Below are positions 9,338-18,769 of a DNA stretch of 64,000 nt, piece after piece. The notes under the pieces were generated by a model that did no database searches, was not told the origin of the DNA, and saw nothing but the letters and a program-made list of their open reading frames with translations. The stretch is from Virgisporangium ochraceum. Lineage in GTDB: Bacteria; Actinomycetota; Actinomycetes; Mycobacteriales; Micromonosporaceae. The stretch's first letter is position 1, and every line of letters starts with the position of its first letter. Position numbers and translations under genes: made by a program. Location of the stretch: positions 62,001-126,000 of the forward strand of contig NZ_BOPH01000053.1 of the NCBI RefSeq assembly GCF_016863655.1, given 5' to 3'.

Positions 9338-9410
9338 ACCCCCGGCCGGAATCGAACCAGCGACCTCGACACTCGGAACGTCGCGCTCTACTCCCCTGAG
9401 CTACGAGGGC
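9338..9410 (-). tRNA. tRNA-Arg(CCG)
   Basis: 73 nt. Acceptor GCCCTCG/CGGGGGT (with G-U pairs), D arm typical (TAGCTCAGGGGAGTAGAGC), anticodon stem CGACG/TGTCG with loop TTCCGAG giving anticodon CCG, T arm GCTGG-TTCGATT-CCGGC. CCA not encoded. Good cloverleaf. Confidence 0.85.
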
Positions 9411-9431
9411 ATGTGTATTCAGTTGTGTCGT

Positions 9432-9499
9432 GGACCGATGGGGAGTCGAACCCCACACGTCAGGCTTGCAAGGCGAGACTGTGCACCAGCACCCAGCCC
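9432..9499 (-). tRNA. Degenerate tRNA-Ala(UGC)-like
   Basis: 68 nt. Acceptor GGGCTGG/TCGGTCC has three G-U pairs, the D arm is reduced to GTGC-TGGT-GCAC, and the anticodon stem has two adjacent mismatches around loop CTTGCAA (anticodon UGC). The T arm TGGGG-TTCGACT-CCCCA is intact. Either a decaying tRNA or one kept for a non-decoding role. Confidence 0.6.
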
Positions 9500-9520
9500 A
9501 TCTGTTTCCGTTGCGCCAGA

Positions 9521-9593
9521 GCGGACCGCGGGGATCGAACCCGCGTCTTCGGTGTGGAAGACCGACGTGAGCAACCAGCCTCACCAGATCCGC
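9521..9593 (-). tRNA. tRNA-Gly(UCC)
   Basis: 73 nt. Acceptor GCGGATC/GGTCCGC, D stem GTGA/TCAC, anticodon stem TCGGT/ACCGA with loop CTTCCAC giving anticodon UCC, T arm GCGGG-TTCGATC-CCCGC. CCA not encoded. It ends 5 nt downstream of the tRNA-Glu gene. Confidence 0.85.
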
Positions 9594-9598
9594 ACAGC

Positions 9599-9668
9599 AG
9601 CCGATGCGGGACTCGAACCCGCTCTGTCTGATCGAGAGTCAGACGGCCTACCCATAGCCCAATCGGCC
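9599..9668 (-). tRNA. tRNA-Glu(CUC)
   Basis: 70 nt. Acceptor GGCCGAT/ATCGGCT, short D stem GGC/GCC, anticodon stem TCTGA/TCAGA with loop CTCTCGA giving anticodon CUC, four-base variable loop, T arm GCGGG-TTCGAGT-CCCGC. CCA not encoded. Slightly short D region. Confidence 0.8.
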
Positions 9669-9673
9669 AAGCA

Positions 9674-9710
9674 GTGTCGTATTGCTCGTGTTGTATTCGT
9701 GATACGACAC
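9674..9710 (-). other. Hairpin in tRNA-Pro/tRNA-Glu spacer
   Basis: Perfect 9-bp inverted repeat GTGTCGTAT/ATACGACAC around a 19-nt loop fills the gap between two tRNA genes. It lacks a T tract. It may be a processing signal for the polycistronic precursor or a remnant of another small RNA. Confidence 0.5.
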
Positions 9711-9712
9711 AG

Positions 9713-9786
9713 TCCGGGACCCGAGAATCGAACTCGGTGTGTCCTGCTCCCAAAGCAGGCGGGTCAACCAGCTCCCTCGCCCCGGA
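9713..9786 (-). tRNA. tRNA-Pro(UGG)
   Basis: 74 nt. Acceptor TCCGGGG/TCCCGGA (one G-U), D stem GGG/CCC, anticodon stem CCTGC/GCAGG with loop TTTGGGA giving anticodon UGG, T arm CCGAG-TTCGATT-CTCGG. CCA not encoded. First RNA of the array in transcription order. Confidence 0.88.
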
Positions 9787-9810
9787 GGTGAAAGTCACGT
9801 GAAAAGAAGA

Positions 9811-9840
9811 GCCGCCCTGCCGGTGGAATCCGGGGGCGGC
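9811..9840 (-). terminator. Rho-independent terminator upstream of the tRNA array
   Basis: Stem GCCGCCC/GGGCGGC with an inner CCGG-loop-CCGG is followed on the minus strand by TCTTCTTTTC. It sits 23 nt after the 80-aa gene and 24 nt before tRNA-Pro, so it separates the protein operon from the RNA array or attenuates read-through into it. Confidence 0.7.
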
Positions 9841-9863
9841 GTCGACGCGGAACGCTGGATGCG

Positions 9864-10106
9864 TTACCCGCTACGCCTGCCCGGCCCTGGCTCTGTCGCT
9901 GAAGACCGAGTCGCTGAAGACCGAGTCGCCGACAACCGATCCGCCGAAGAACGAGTCGCCAACGGCTGAACCGCCGACGCGAACTCCACGGCTGCGGCCA
10001 TCATGGGTTCTGCCGTTATGACCGCGGCGGTGGGCATGTTCGCGCCACCGGTGGGCATCGCCCGCCGGATCTGCCGCTCGATTCCCTCGAAGCGGTTCGC
10101 GTTCAT
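9864..10106 (-). CDS. Small 80-aa protein with TRSSA repeats, unknown function
   Basis: Start ATG 10106 follows a GGGAGG sequence. The N-terminal half (MNANRFEGIERQIRRAMPTG) is likely helical, the middle is Ala/Met-rich (AAVITAEPMMAAAVEFASA), and the C-terminal third has imperfect pentapeptide repeats TRSSA encoded by four 15-bp repeats at 9898-9957. Not recognised. It lies 25 nt after the PurA-like gene on the same strand and just before a terminator and the tRNA/Y-RNA array, so it is probably the last cistron of that operon. The opposite strand also has an open frame here, which lowers confidence. Confidence 0.5.
   Translation of the reverse strand: MNANRFEGIERQIRRAMPTGGANMPTAAVITAEPMMAAAVEFASAVQPLATRSSADRLSATRSSATRSSATEPGPGRRSG
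9898..9957. repeat. Four 15-bp tandem repeats inside the 80-aa gene
   Basis: Unit GCTGAAGACCGAGTC occurs twice exactly, followed by two diverged units. In-frame expansion gives the TRSSA repeats of the minus-strand protein. Confidence 0.8.
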
Positions 10107-10131
10107 GATGCCCTCCCTTCGGCGATTGTCT

Positions 10132-11430
10132 TCAACAGGCCGTCACGCTTACAGAAAGAGTACGGCCCCCACGCAACCCCCGCAACGCTTTTCTCTGTCG
10201 TTTGTCAGCGGCGGTGGGTCCGTGCGAAGTCACCGCGACCGGCGCGCCGAGCTCCTCCTCCACCGCGGCGGCCCAGTCCTCCGGCTCCGGGTCGTAGCGG
10301 GGAACCGTGTTCTCGAGCCGCCGGGTGAGCGCCTCCTGCCGGTCGAGGTCGCCGGCCGGTCCGGGCACGAGCCGGTCGGTCCAGTCGTAGCGGCGGCACA
10401 TCCGCACGCCGCGTCCGGCGACGTCGAGGTGGGTCAGCGCCAGCGCGTCGACGCCGCCGCACACGTCGAGGGCGTACCGGTGGGCGACCGCGTCGAAGTG
10501 CCCGACGCGGAACGGTCCCTGCCACGGGTTCGTCGGATTGTGCGGATCGGTCAGGTCCAGGGCGGGATCCTCGGTGACCAGCGGACCCGGCCCGTGCCGG
10601 GTGGTGAACGTGCGCAGCACCCCGAGCCGCAGCGCGTCGCGGCCGGCCAGCAGTTCCTCCGCGTTGGCGAACGTGGTGGTGCTCCACGTCGTGTACGGGT
10701 GGAACCCGTGCCATTCGTCCAGCAGCACGCCCTGTGCGCCTTCGAAGACGACGGTTCCCGTGTCGAGAAGCCGCTCCAGGAAAGCACCGTCCACGATGGA
10801 CACCGCCGACGCGAACGCGGTGAAAGCGTCGACGCACGCGTCGACCGGCGGCGCGTCCAGCGGTCCCAGCTCGTCCTCGAGCCGACCGCGCAGCCGCGAC
10901 AGCTTGTGCCGCAACAGCTCCGGGTCGCGGCAGTCACCGACGTGCGGCGCGGCGTCGGGGTGGGCGAGCAGGTAGGCCATCGTCTCGCCGACGCCCATCC
11001 CGCACGACCCGTGCCGGTCCGCGCCCCGGGCCAGCTCCCGCGCCCGGTTCGCGGCCCGGTGGTACGGGGTGGCGAGCGGCGCGCCGGCGTCGACGGTGAG
11101 ACGGCTCAGTGCGTCTCCGACTCCCAGCGCCACGAGATGGTCGGCCTCGACCACCAGCGCCAGCGGGTCGACCACCATGAACCGGCTGAGGTGCGTACGC
11201 ACCCCGGGCCGCAGCGTTCCCGACCCGAACTGGGCGAACGTGTGGCGCCGGCCGTCGGGCAGGACCACCGTGTGCGCGGCCTGCCCGCCCCCGTTGAACC
11301 GGACCACCGAGATCGCCGGCTCGTCGCCGGCGGAGGCGACCGTCCGGACCGGCCGGCTCGCGCACAGCCAGTCCACGACGGTCCCCTTGCCGGCGTCGCC
11401 GAACCCCAGATCGACGACGACGATGTGCAT
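10132..11430 (-). CDS. Divergent adenylosuccinate synthetase-like protein (PurA paralogue)
   Basis: 432 residues, close to PurA length. The N-terminal GTP/IMP loop is DLGFGDAGKGTVVDWL, compared with GDEGKGK in PurA: the catalytic Asp is kept but Glu and the last Lys are changed. The switch-loop His is present (NGGGQAAHT), as are FEGAQGVLLDEWHG and the end of the core, LALTHLDV. The aspartate-binding TGRPRR-type loop is missing; NPWQGPFRVGHFDAVAHRYA stands in its place. The fold and GTP use are therefore likely, but the second substrate is probably not free aspartate in the usual pose. Its start overlaps the vWA stop by 1 nt (TAATG). Role inferred from context: nucleotide or RNA-base chemistry linked to the Ro locus. 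Confidence 0.85.
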   Translation of the reverse strand: MHIVVVDLGFGDAGKGTVVDWLCASRPVRTVASAGDEPAISVVRFNGGGQAAHTVVLPDGRRHTFAQFGSGTLRPGVRTHLSRFMVVDPLALVVEADHLVALGVGDALSRLTVDAGAPLATPYHRAANRARELARGADRHGSCGMGVGETMAYLLAHPDAAPHVGDCRDPELLRHKLSRLRGRLEDELGPLDAPPVDACVDAFTAFASAVSIVDGAFLERLLDTGTVVFEGAQGVLLDEWHGFHPYTTWSTTTFANAEELLAGRDALRLGVLRTFTTRHGPGPLVTEDPALDLTDPHNPTNPWQGPFRVGHFDAVAHRYALDVCGGVDALALTHLDVAGRGVRMCRRYDWTDRLVPGPAGDLDRQEALTRRLENTVPRYDPEPEDWAAAVEEELGAPVAVTSHGPTAADKRQRKALRGLRGGRTLSVSVTAC

Positions 11431-12383
11431 TACAACCGCGCGACCCGGTCGGTGCCGTCGGTCGGCGGCAGCGTCGACGTCGTGACCCCGCGCCGCGCGG
11501 GGATCCGGGCCAGCGCCTTCGACACCGTGCCGACGACCTCCGGGTCCTGCAGGTCGGACAGCCCCTGGTCGAGGTCGATCGCGCCCTCGCCGAGGCCGAC
11601 GGTGAGCCCGATCGTCTCGCAGGCCGCGTCGAGGTCGTCGAGCTCCAGCGCATTCTGGCCGAGGAGCTTGCGCCAGAACCCGAGGACCTTGTCGTTGCCC
11701 GCGTACGCGGTGCCCGCCGGAAGCAGGAAGTACGTGTCGTACATCCGGGTCACCTCGCGCACGACCGTCGACAGTGGAACGTCCTCTGTGGACGTCTCGC
11801 CGAGGATGTCGCGCCGGTGCTTGCCGAACACCTTCGGGTAGGCCATCTCGTCGCCGATGATGAACAGGTACCCGCGGCGGCCGCGCTTCTCGAAGCAGTC
11901 GATCGACGTGTGCCGCGCCATGAAGTGCATCGCCAGCTCGTACGACTCGGTCATCTGCCCACCGCCGCCGCCCTCGAGCACGATCCGGCCGAGGTCCTCG
12001 TCGAGCCGGTTGTCCGACTCGAACTGCCCGACCTGCAACGGCACCCGGTCGCAGGTGGCGTCGCCGATCGCGCCGAACATGATCTGCGGGTCCTTCGCGT
12101 ACCCGTTGCGCAGCAGGAGCCCGAACAGCTGCGGCAGCTTCTGCTGCAGCGTGCGCGGCACCGTACCCATCGAGCCGGTGACGTCGAACAGCACCGAGAT
12201 CGCCACCGACTGCGGGTGCTCGTCGGAGTCACGGCTCTCCCGCATCGTGACGCCGTGCGGGTTCAGCGAGTCGTGGACGCGCCGCGCCCCGCTGTCGCTG
12301 TAGGCGAAGGCACTCGTGCCGGTGGCCCGACGGTACCGCTTCGCCGCGTCGTAGACGTCGGTCGACCAGCTTCCACTTCCCAT
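11430..12383 (-). CDS. vWA-domain protein of the Ro locus
   Basis: 317 residues. A vWA domain with MIDAS-type motif SVLFDVTGSMGTVP starts near residue 62; the GGGGGQMTESYELAM and YLFIIGDEMAYP segments supply the other expected loops. There is no signal peptide or membrane segment, so it is cytoplasmic. It starts at ATG 12383 with GGGGAG upstream, 13 nt after the pseudokinase stop, and is translationally coupled to the PurA-like gene. It is a second vWA protein in the locus besides the vWA domain of Rsr, and may act as an adaptor. Function unknown. Confidence 0.8.
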   Translation of the reverse strand: MGSGSWSTDVYDAAKRYRRATGTSAFAYSDSGARRVHDSLNPHGVTMRESRDSDEHPQSVAISVLFDVTGSMGTVPRTLQQKLPQLFGLLLRNGYAKDPQIMFGAIGDATCDRVPLQVGQFESDNRLDEDLGRIVLEGGGGGQMTESYELAMHFMARHTSIDCFEKRGRRGYLFIIGDEMAYPKVFGKHRRDILGETSTEDVPLSTVVREVTRMYDTYFLLPAGTAYAGNDKVLGFWRKLLGQNALELDDLDAACETIGLTVGLGEGAIDLDQGLSDLQDPEVVGTVSKALARIPARRGVTTSTLPPTDGTDRVARL

Positions 12384-12396
12384 CGTCGCTCCCCTT

Positions 12397-13371
12397 TCAG
12401 GAGACAGGATCGAGCCGGAACGGCCGGAACCGTCGCGGCCCGTACAACGAGACGAGCACCCCGTCGAGCTCGTCCAGCAGGCGCCACGCGTCGTCCGGTC
12501 GCGCGGCCAGTGACGACAGTGCGCAGCCGGCGGCGAACGACCGCAGCGGATCCGGGATCTTCGGACCCAGGAGCCAGGTCATGCAGCGCGTGGCCATCGC
12601 GATGTCGGTGCCCGGCCCCGGCGTCTGTCGCTTGTGGACCTCCGCCGGGTACCAGTCGGCGAACTCCGGTACCAGGGCCGGGATCCGCTCGTCGGGGAGC
12701 GCCGAGTAGCACCAGTCGACGAGCACCAGCCCGTGGTCCCCCGGTTCGATCAGCACGTGCGTCGGCAGCACCGCGCCGTGCACCAGCCCGGCCCGGTGGG
12801 CGAACCCGACGGCGACGAGCAGCCGCCGCCACATCCACGCCGCGTCGCGCGGGTCCAGCCCGTCCGGGTACGCGTCACGCACCTCGACGAGGCTGTGCAG
12901 ACCGTGCGCCGATCCGAGAACGTTGACCTGCCGGTCGGCGCCGGTGACCTCGTCGCGGTGGCGGAACGTCTCCACCAGGCGGGGCACGTACGGCAGGAAC
13001 CGCGGGTCGCCGACCTCCTCCAGGGTGCGCAACGCCGTCGCTTCGCGCTCCATGAGGTCGTTGTTCGCCGGGCTACGCGGCAGCTTCAGGATCCTCGCCC
13101 CGCCGACGTCGTACAGGTCGGCGAGGTCGCCCTCGTAGCGCAGGTCGGTGAGGCGGTACTCGCCGAGCTTCGTGCGGATGGCCGTGCCGTGCCGGTCTCC
13201 CCACAGGCGCGCGAGCCGCACGAACGCCGCCGCCGCGTCCGGACCGGACGCGACATCCGGGTGCAGAGCCCGCGCCAGTTCGCGGTAGCGCCGCGCCGGG
13301 TGGTCGGTGCCGAAGAGGTCCACTGTGGACGACGCGGTGAGCACGGCCCGGATCGCGTCGGTGGTGTTCAC
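12397..13371 (-). CDS. J-domain protein kinase-like protein (probable pseudokinase)
   Basis: 324 residues. The N-terminus carries a DnaJ-like segment with the HPD tripeptide (YRELARALHPDVASG). The kinase fold follows with a Lys strand (ARILKLPRSP), an alpha-C Glu (LMEREATAL), and a catalytic-loop equivalent GLVHGAVLPTHVLIEPGDHG. The HRD aspartate is replaced by Ala, and the DFG region reads VDW. Catalysis is therefore doubtful; a scaffold or atypical kinase is more likely. GTG 13371 overlaps the upstream Nudix gene stop (GTGA). Predicted cytoplasmic, the second cistron of the Ro-linked operon. Confidence 0.8.
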   Translation of the reverse strand: MNTTDAIRAVLTASSTVDLFGTDHPARRYRELARALHPDVASGPDAAAAFVRLARLWGDRHGTAIRTKLGEYRLTDLRYEGDLADLYDVGGARILKLPRSPANNDLMEREATALRTLEEVGDPRFLPYVPRLVETFRHRDEVTGADRQVNVLGSAHGLHSLVEVRDAYPDGLDPRDAAWMWRRLLVAVGFAHRAGLVHGAVLPTHVLIEPGDHGLVLVDWCYSALPDERIPALVPEFADWYPAEVHKRQTPGPGTDIAMATRCMTWLLGPKIPDPLRSFAAGCALSSLAARPDDAWRLLDELDGVLVSLYGPRRFRPFRLDPVS

Positions 13372-14177
13372 CGGACCGACTCCTCGTGTGCGGGCCGCAG
13401 GAGCGGCGGGTGCAGCACCCGCGCGTCGCCGGGCCGGTAGAGGCGGGCCCGGGGACCGCCGCGCGGCCCGCCCCGCTCGGTCGACGTGCCCGTGCTCTCC
13501 ACGAAACCGGGCACCGACAGCACCTTGCGGTGGAAGTTACCGGCGTGCAGGGTGCCGCCCCACACCGTCTCGTAGACCGCGCGCAGCTCGGCGATCGTGA
13601 ACTCCTCGCCGACGAAGCTGGTCGCCAGCGGCGAGTATTCGAGCTTGGCGCGGGCACGCTCCAGACCGTCGAACAGGATCTGCGTGTGGTCGAAGGCGAG
13701 CCGGCGCGTGGTGCCCGGACGCTGCCGCGCCGGCCGCGTGCGGTCGGGCTCCTCGTGGGTCGCCTCGGGCAGCCCGAGCAGCGCGATCGGCACCCAGGCC
13801 GCGGCGCGGGCGTCGGTGCCGCTGGCCGGGTCGGGCAGGTCGGGCGCCAGGGCCATGTAGGCCACCGAGATGACGCGCATGCGCGGGTCCCGGTCGGGTG
13901 CGCCGTAGCTGGCCAGCTGCTCCAGGTGCACCCGGCGCAGCGTGGTGAGCCCGGTCTCCTCGGCCAGCTCCCGCGCCGCGGCGCCGTACAGGTCCTCGGC
14001 GGGACGCACGAAGCCGCCCGGCAGCGCCCACGCCCCCTCGTAGGGCGGGCTGCCCCGCTGGACGAGGAGCACGTTGAGCGCCGCGTCGCGGATGGTGAGG
14101 GCAACCACGTCGACGGTGACCGCGACGGGCGGAAACGCCCGCGGATCGTACGAGGCGAGAAACTCTTCTTCGGTCAT
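13368..14177 (-). CDS. Nudix domain with NrtR-like winged helix
   Basis: 269 residues. N-terminal Nudix fold (VAVTVDVVALTIRDAALNVL) with Nudix box GGFVRPAEDLYGAAARELAEETGL, followed by a C-terminal winged-helix region (FTIAELRAVYETVWGGTLHA, then GNFHRKVLSVPGFVE) typical of NrtR-type regulators, which sense ADP-ribose or related nucleotides. The Nudix box retains REx(2)EE as RELAEE, so hydrolysis is possible. It is the first gene of the minus-strand Ro-locus operon and the best candidate for its regulator; a palindrome lies 25 nt upstream of the start. NAD genes are not nearby, so the regulon may be local. Confidence 0.85.
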   Translation of the reverse strand: MTEEEFLASYDPRAFPPVAVTVDVVALTIRDAALNVLLVQRGSPPYEGAWALPGGFVRPAEDLYGAAARELAEETGLTTLRRVHLEQLASYGAPDRDPRMRVISVAYMALAPDLPDPASGTDARAAAWVPIALLGLPEATHEEPDRTRPARQRPGTTRRLAFDHTQILFDGLERARAKLEYSPLATSFVGEEFTIAELRAVYETVWGGTLHAGNFHRKVLSVPGFVESTGTSTERGGPRGGPRARLYRPGDARVLHPPLLRPAHEESVR

Positions 14178-14201
14178 TGTGGTTGCCCTCGCTCCGAGAC
14201 C

Positions 14202-14226
14202 TTCTCAGTCCAAGTATTTCTAAGAA
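14202..14226. promoter_or_regulatory. Imperfect palindrome upstream of the Nudix/NrtR gene
   Basis: TTCTCAG and CTAAGAA form 7-bp arms (one mismatch) separated by 11 nt, just upstream of the first gene of the Ro-locus operon. Autoregulatory operator is inferred from position. Confidence 0.4.
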
Positions 14227-14309
14227 CGAGAACAACCTAGCATCGACTCACCCTGAGAACAACCCCCTCGGGTTGGCCCGGTGCGCGGCGCCCTCCGCCC
14301 CTCTCCAGG

Positions 14310-14386
14310 CGCCGATCTTGCACTCGTGGCCCCCGATGAAGGCGGCAAATCCGGACATAGAGGCGGCCACAACTGCAAGATCGGCG
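14310..14386. repeat. 77-bp inverted-repeat element, copy 2
   Basis: Left arm starts CGCCGATCTTGCAC, right arm ends CTGCAAGATCGGCG; two mismatches in mid-arm. The 33-nt loop matches the family in reverse orientation. It lies 45 nt after the eccE stop. Confidence 0.9.
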
Positions 14387-14431
14387 AGCACGGCGAGCAC
14401 GGCGAGCACGGGGCGGCAGGGCGGCAGGGCG

Positions 14432-17074
<2,643 letters not shown>

Positions 17075-17081
17075 GCCCGGC

Positions 17082-17087
17082 ACCCTA
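17082..17087 (-). promoter_or_regulatory. -10 box of leaderless eccE
   Basis: TAGGGT on the minus strand, 7 nt before ATG 17074; it lies at the edge of the 131-bp tandem repeat array. Confidence 0.45.
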
Positions 17088-17350
17088 GCGCAGACGCGCC
17101 CCCGCGACGGTCCGCCCGCACCACTCCCAGCCCCAACCGGACATAAACCGCGCTCTATCCGGTGCAGGCCGCGTGCCAGAAACCTGCGCCGGATAGAGCG
17201 TCGTCAAATCAAGGACCCGGCGCAGACGCGCCCCCGCGACGGCCGGGCCGCACCTCTCCCACCCGACCCGGACATAAACCACGCTCTATCCGGTGCGGGC
17301 CGCGCGCCAGTAACCGCACTGGATAGAGCGTCGTCAGTTCGAAGGGTTCA
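17088..17350. repeat. 131-bp tandem repeat carrying rhaB 3'-end copies and hairpins
   Basis: Two units start at 17088 and 17220, and a third truncated unit begins at 17351 within the real rhaB 3' end (GCGCAGGCGCGCC). Each full unit contains a diverged copy of the last rhaB codons and an inverted repeat (CGCTCTATCC ... GGATAGAGCG). Spacing is 132 and 131 nt. The hairpins probably act as rhaB terminators; the array arose by tandem duplication of a gene end. Confidence 0.8.
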
Positions 17351-18769
17351 GCGCAGGCGCGCCTCCGCAAGAGCCCACTCCCGTGCGTTGCCAGCCGGCT
17401 CGTATCGGACCACCTCGTGGGTTGCCCGCAGCAGGGCGCGCATGGCTGCCAGGTCACCGCCGACCGCGCCCGCGCTGCGGGCCTGCACCAGCACGTTGCC
17501 CAGCGCCGTCGCCTCGACCGGGCCGGCCAGCACCGGCAGCCCGCACGCGTCGGCGGTCAGCTGGCACAGCAGCGCGTTGCGGGCTCCGCCGCCCACGATG
17601 TGCACCACGTCGACGTGGGTGCCGCTCAGCTCCTGCGCCTCGCGCACCGCCCGCCGGTGCGCGACCGCCAGACTGTCCATGATGGACCGCGTGAACGCCG
17701 CCGGCGTCGTGGGCACCGGCTGGCCGGCCCGCGCGCACGCGGCGGCGATCCGGGCGGGCGTGTCACCGGGTGGGAGGAAGACCGGGTCGTCGGGGTCGAA
17801 GACCGCGGCCAGCGCGGGCTCCCGGGCGGCGGCGGCCACGAGGGCGGACACGTCGTGTTCGTCCCAGACGCGCATCGACTCCTGCAGGAGCCACAGGCCC
17901 ATCACGTTGCGCAGGTACCGGACCGTGCCGTCGACGCCGCCCTCGTTGGTGAAGTTGGCCAGCCGGCTCGCCTCGGTGAGCACGGGGTTGGACAGCTCGA
18001 CCCCGACCAGCGACCACGTGCCGCACGACACGTACGCGAAGTTCGGCGTCGACGTGGGCACCCCCACGACCGCCGACGCGGTGTCGTGCGAACCGACCGA
18101 CACCACGGCGTCCACTGTGGACAGACTGGCCTCCGGCAGCGGTGGGCCCACCACCGCTCCCGGCTCCCGCAGCGGCGGGAACAGCGCCGGGTCGAGCCCG
18201 ACCTCCCGCATGACGTCGGCCGCCCACGCCCGCCGGTTCAGGTCGAACAGCTGCGTCGTCGACGCGTTCGTCACCTCGGCGCCGGTTACGCCGGTGAGCC
18301 AGTAGGTGATCAGATCCGGGACCAGCAGCAGCGTCCGCGCGAGCGCGAACTGCGGGGTACCGCGGGCCGAGGCGAGCTGGAACAGCGTGTTGAACGGCTG
18401 CCGCTGCAGCCCCGTGGTCGCGTAGAGGCGGTCGGCGCCGACGAGCGCCTCGACCCGGTCGGGCACGCCGTCGGTGCGGGAGTCGCGGTAGTGCACCGGG
18501 TTGCCCAGCAACGCGCCCGACGCGTCGAGCAGCCCGTAGTCGACGGCCCACGAGTCGACGCCGGCGCTGGTCACCTCGCCGGCCGCGCGCAGACCGGTGA
18601 GGATCTCGCGGTACAGCGCGAGCACGTCCCAGTGCAGGGTGCCGCCCACGCGCACCGGCTCGTTCGGGAACCGGTGCACCTCCGTCAGCTCGAAGCGGTC
18701 GGCGTCGACCAGGGACCGCATCACGCGCCCGCTCGACGCGCCCAGATCGACCGCCGCGAACCGCTTCAT
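17348..18769 (-). CDS. rhaB: Rhamnulokinase
   Basis: 473 residues, FGGY sugar-kinase family. The N-terminal ATPase fold starts AAVDLGASSGRVM; VDSWAVDYGLLD and VHYRDSRTDG are typical of RhaB, as are SVGSHDTASAVVGVP, YVSCGTWSLVGVE and the adenosine motif VDVVHIVGGGARNALLCQLT. It phosphorylates L-rhamnulose at O1, feeding the aldolase encoded upstream. ATG 18769 overlaps the rhaD stop (ATGA), so the two are translationally coupled. Downstream lies the tandem hairpin array. Confidence 0.93.
   Translation of the reverse strand: MKRFAAVDLGASSGRVMRSLVDADRFELTEVHRFPNEPVRVGGTLHWDVLALYREILTGLRAAGEVTSAGVDSWAVDYGLLDASGALLGNPVHYRDSRTDGVPDRVEALVGADRLYATTGLQRQPFNTLFQLASARGTPQFALARTLLLVPDLITYWLTGVTGAEVTNASTTQLFDLNRRAWAADVMREVGLDPALFPPLREPGAVVGPPLPEASLSTVDAVVSVGSHDTASAVVGVPTSTPNFAYVSCGTWSLVGVELSNPVLTEASRLANFTNEGGVDGTVRYLRNVMGLWLLQESMRVWDEHDVSALVAAAAREPALAAVFDPDDPVFLPPGDTPARIAAACARAGQPVPTTPAAFTRSIMDSLAVAHRRAVREAQELSGTHVDVVHIVGGGARNALLCQLTADACGLPVLAGPVEATALGNVLVQARSAGAVGGDLAAMRALLRATHEVVRYEPAGNAREWALAEARLR

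Noticed and set aside
9183..9791. Plus- and minus-strand ORFs across the tRNA array
   Set aside because: The DNA encodes cloverleaf structures; frames are by-products of GC content.
17088..17350. CRISPR-like repeat array
   Set aside because: Only two to three units of 131 bp without spacer-sized unique segments; units contain copies of the rhaB end.
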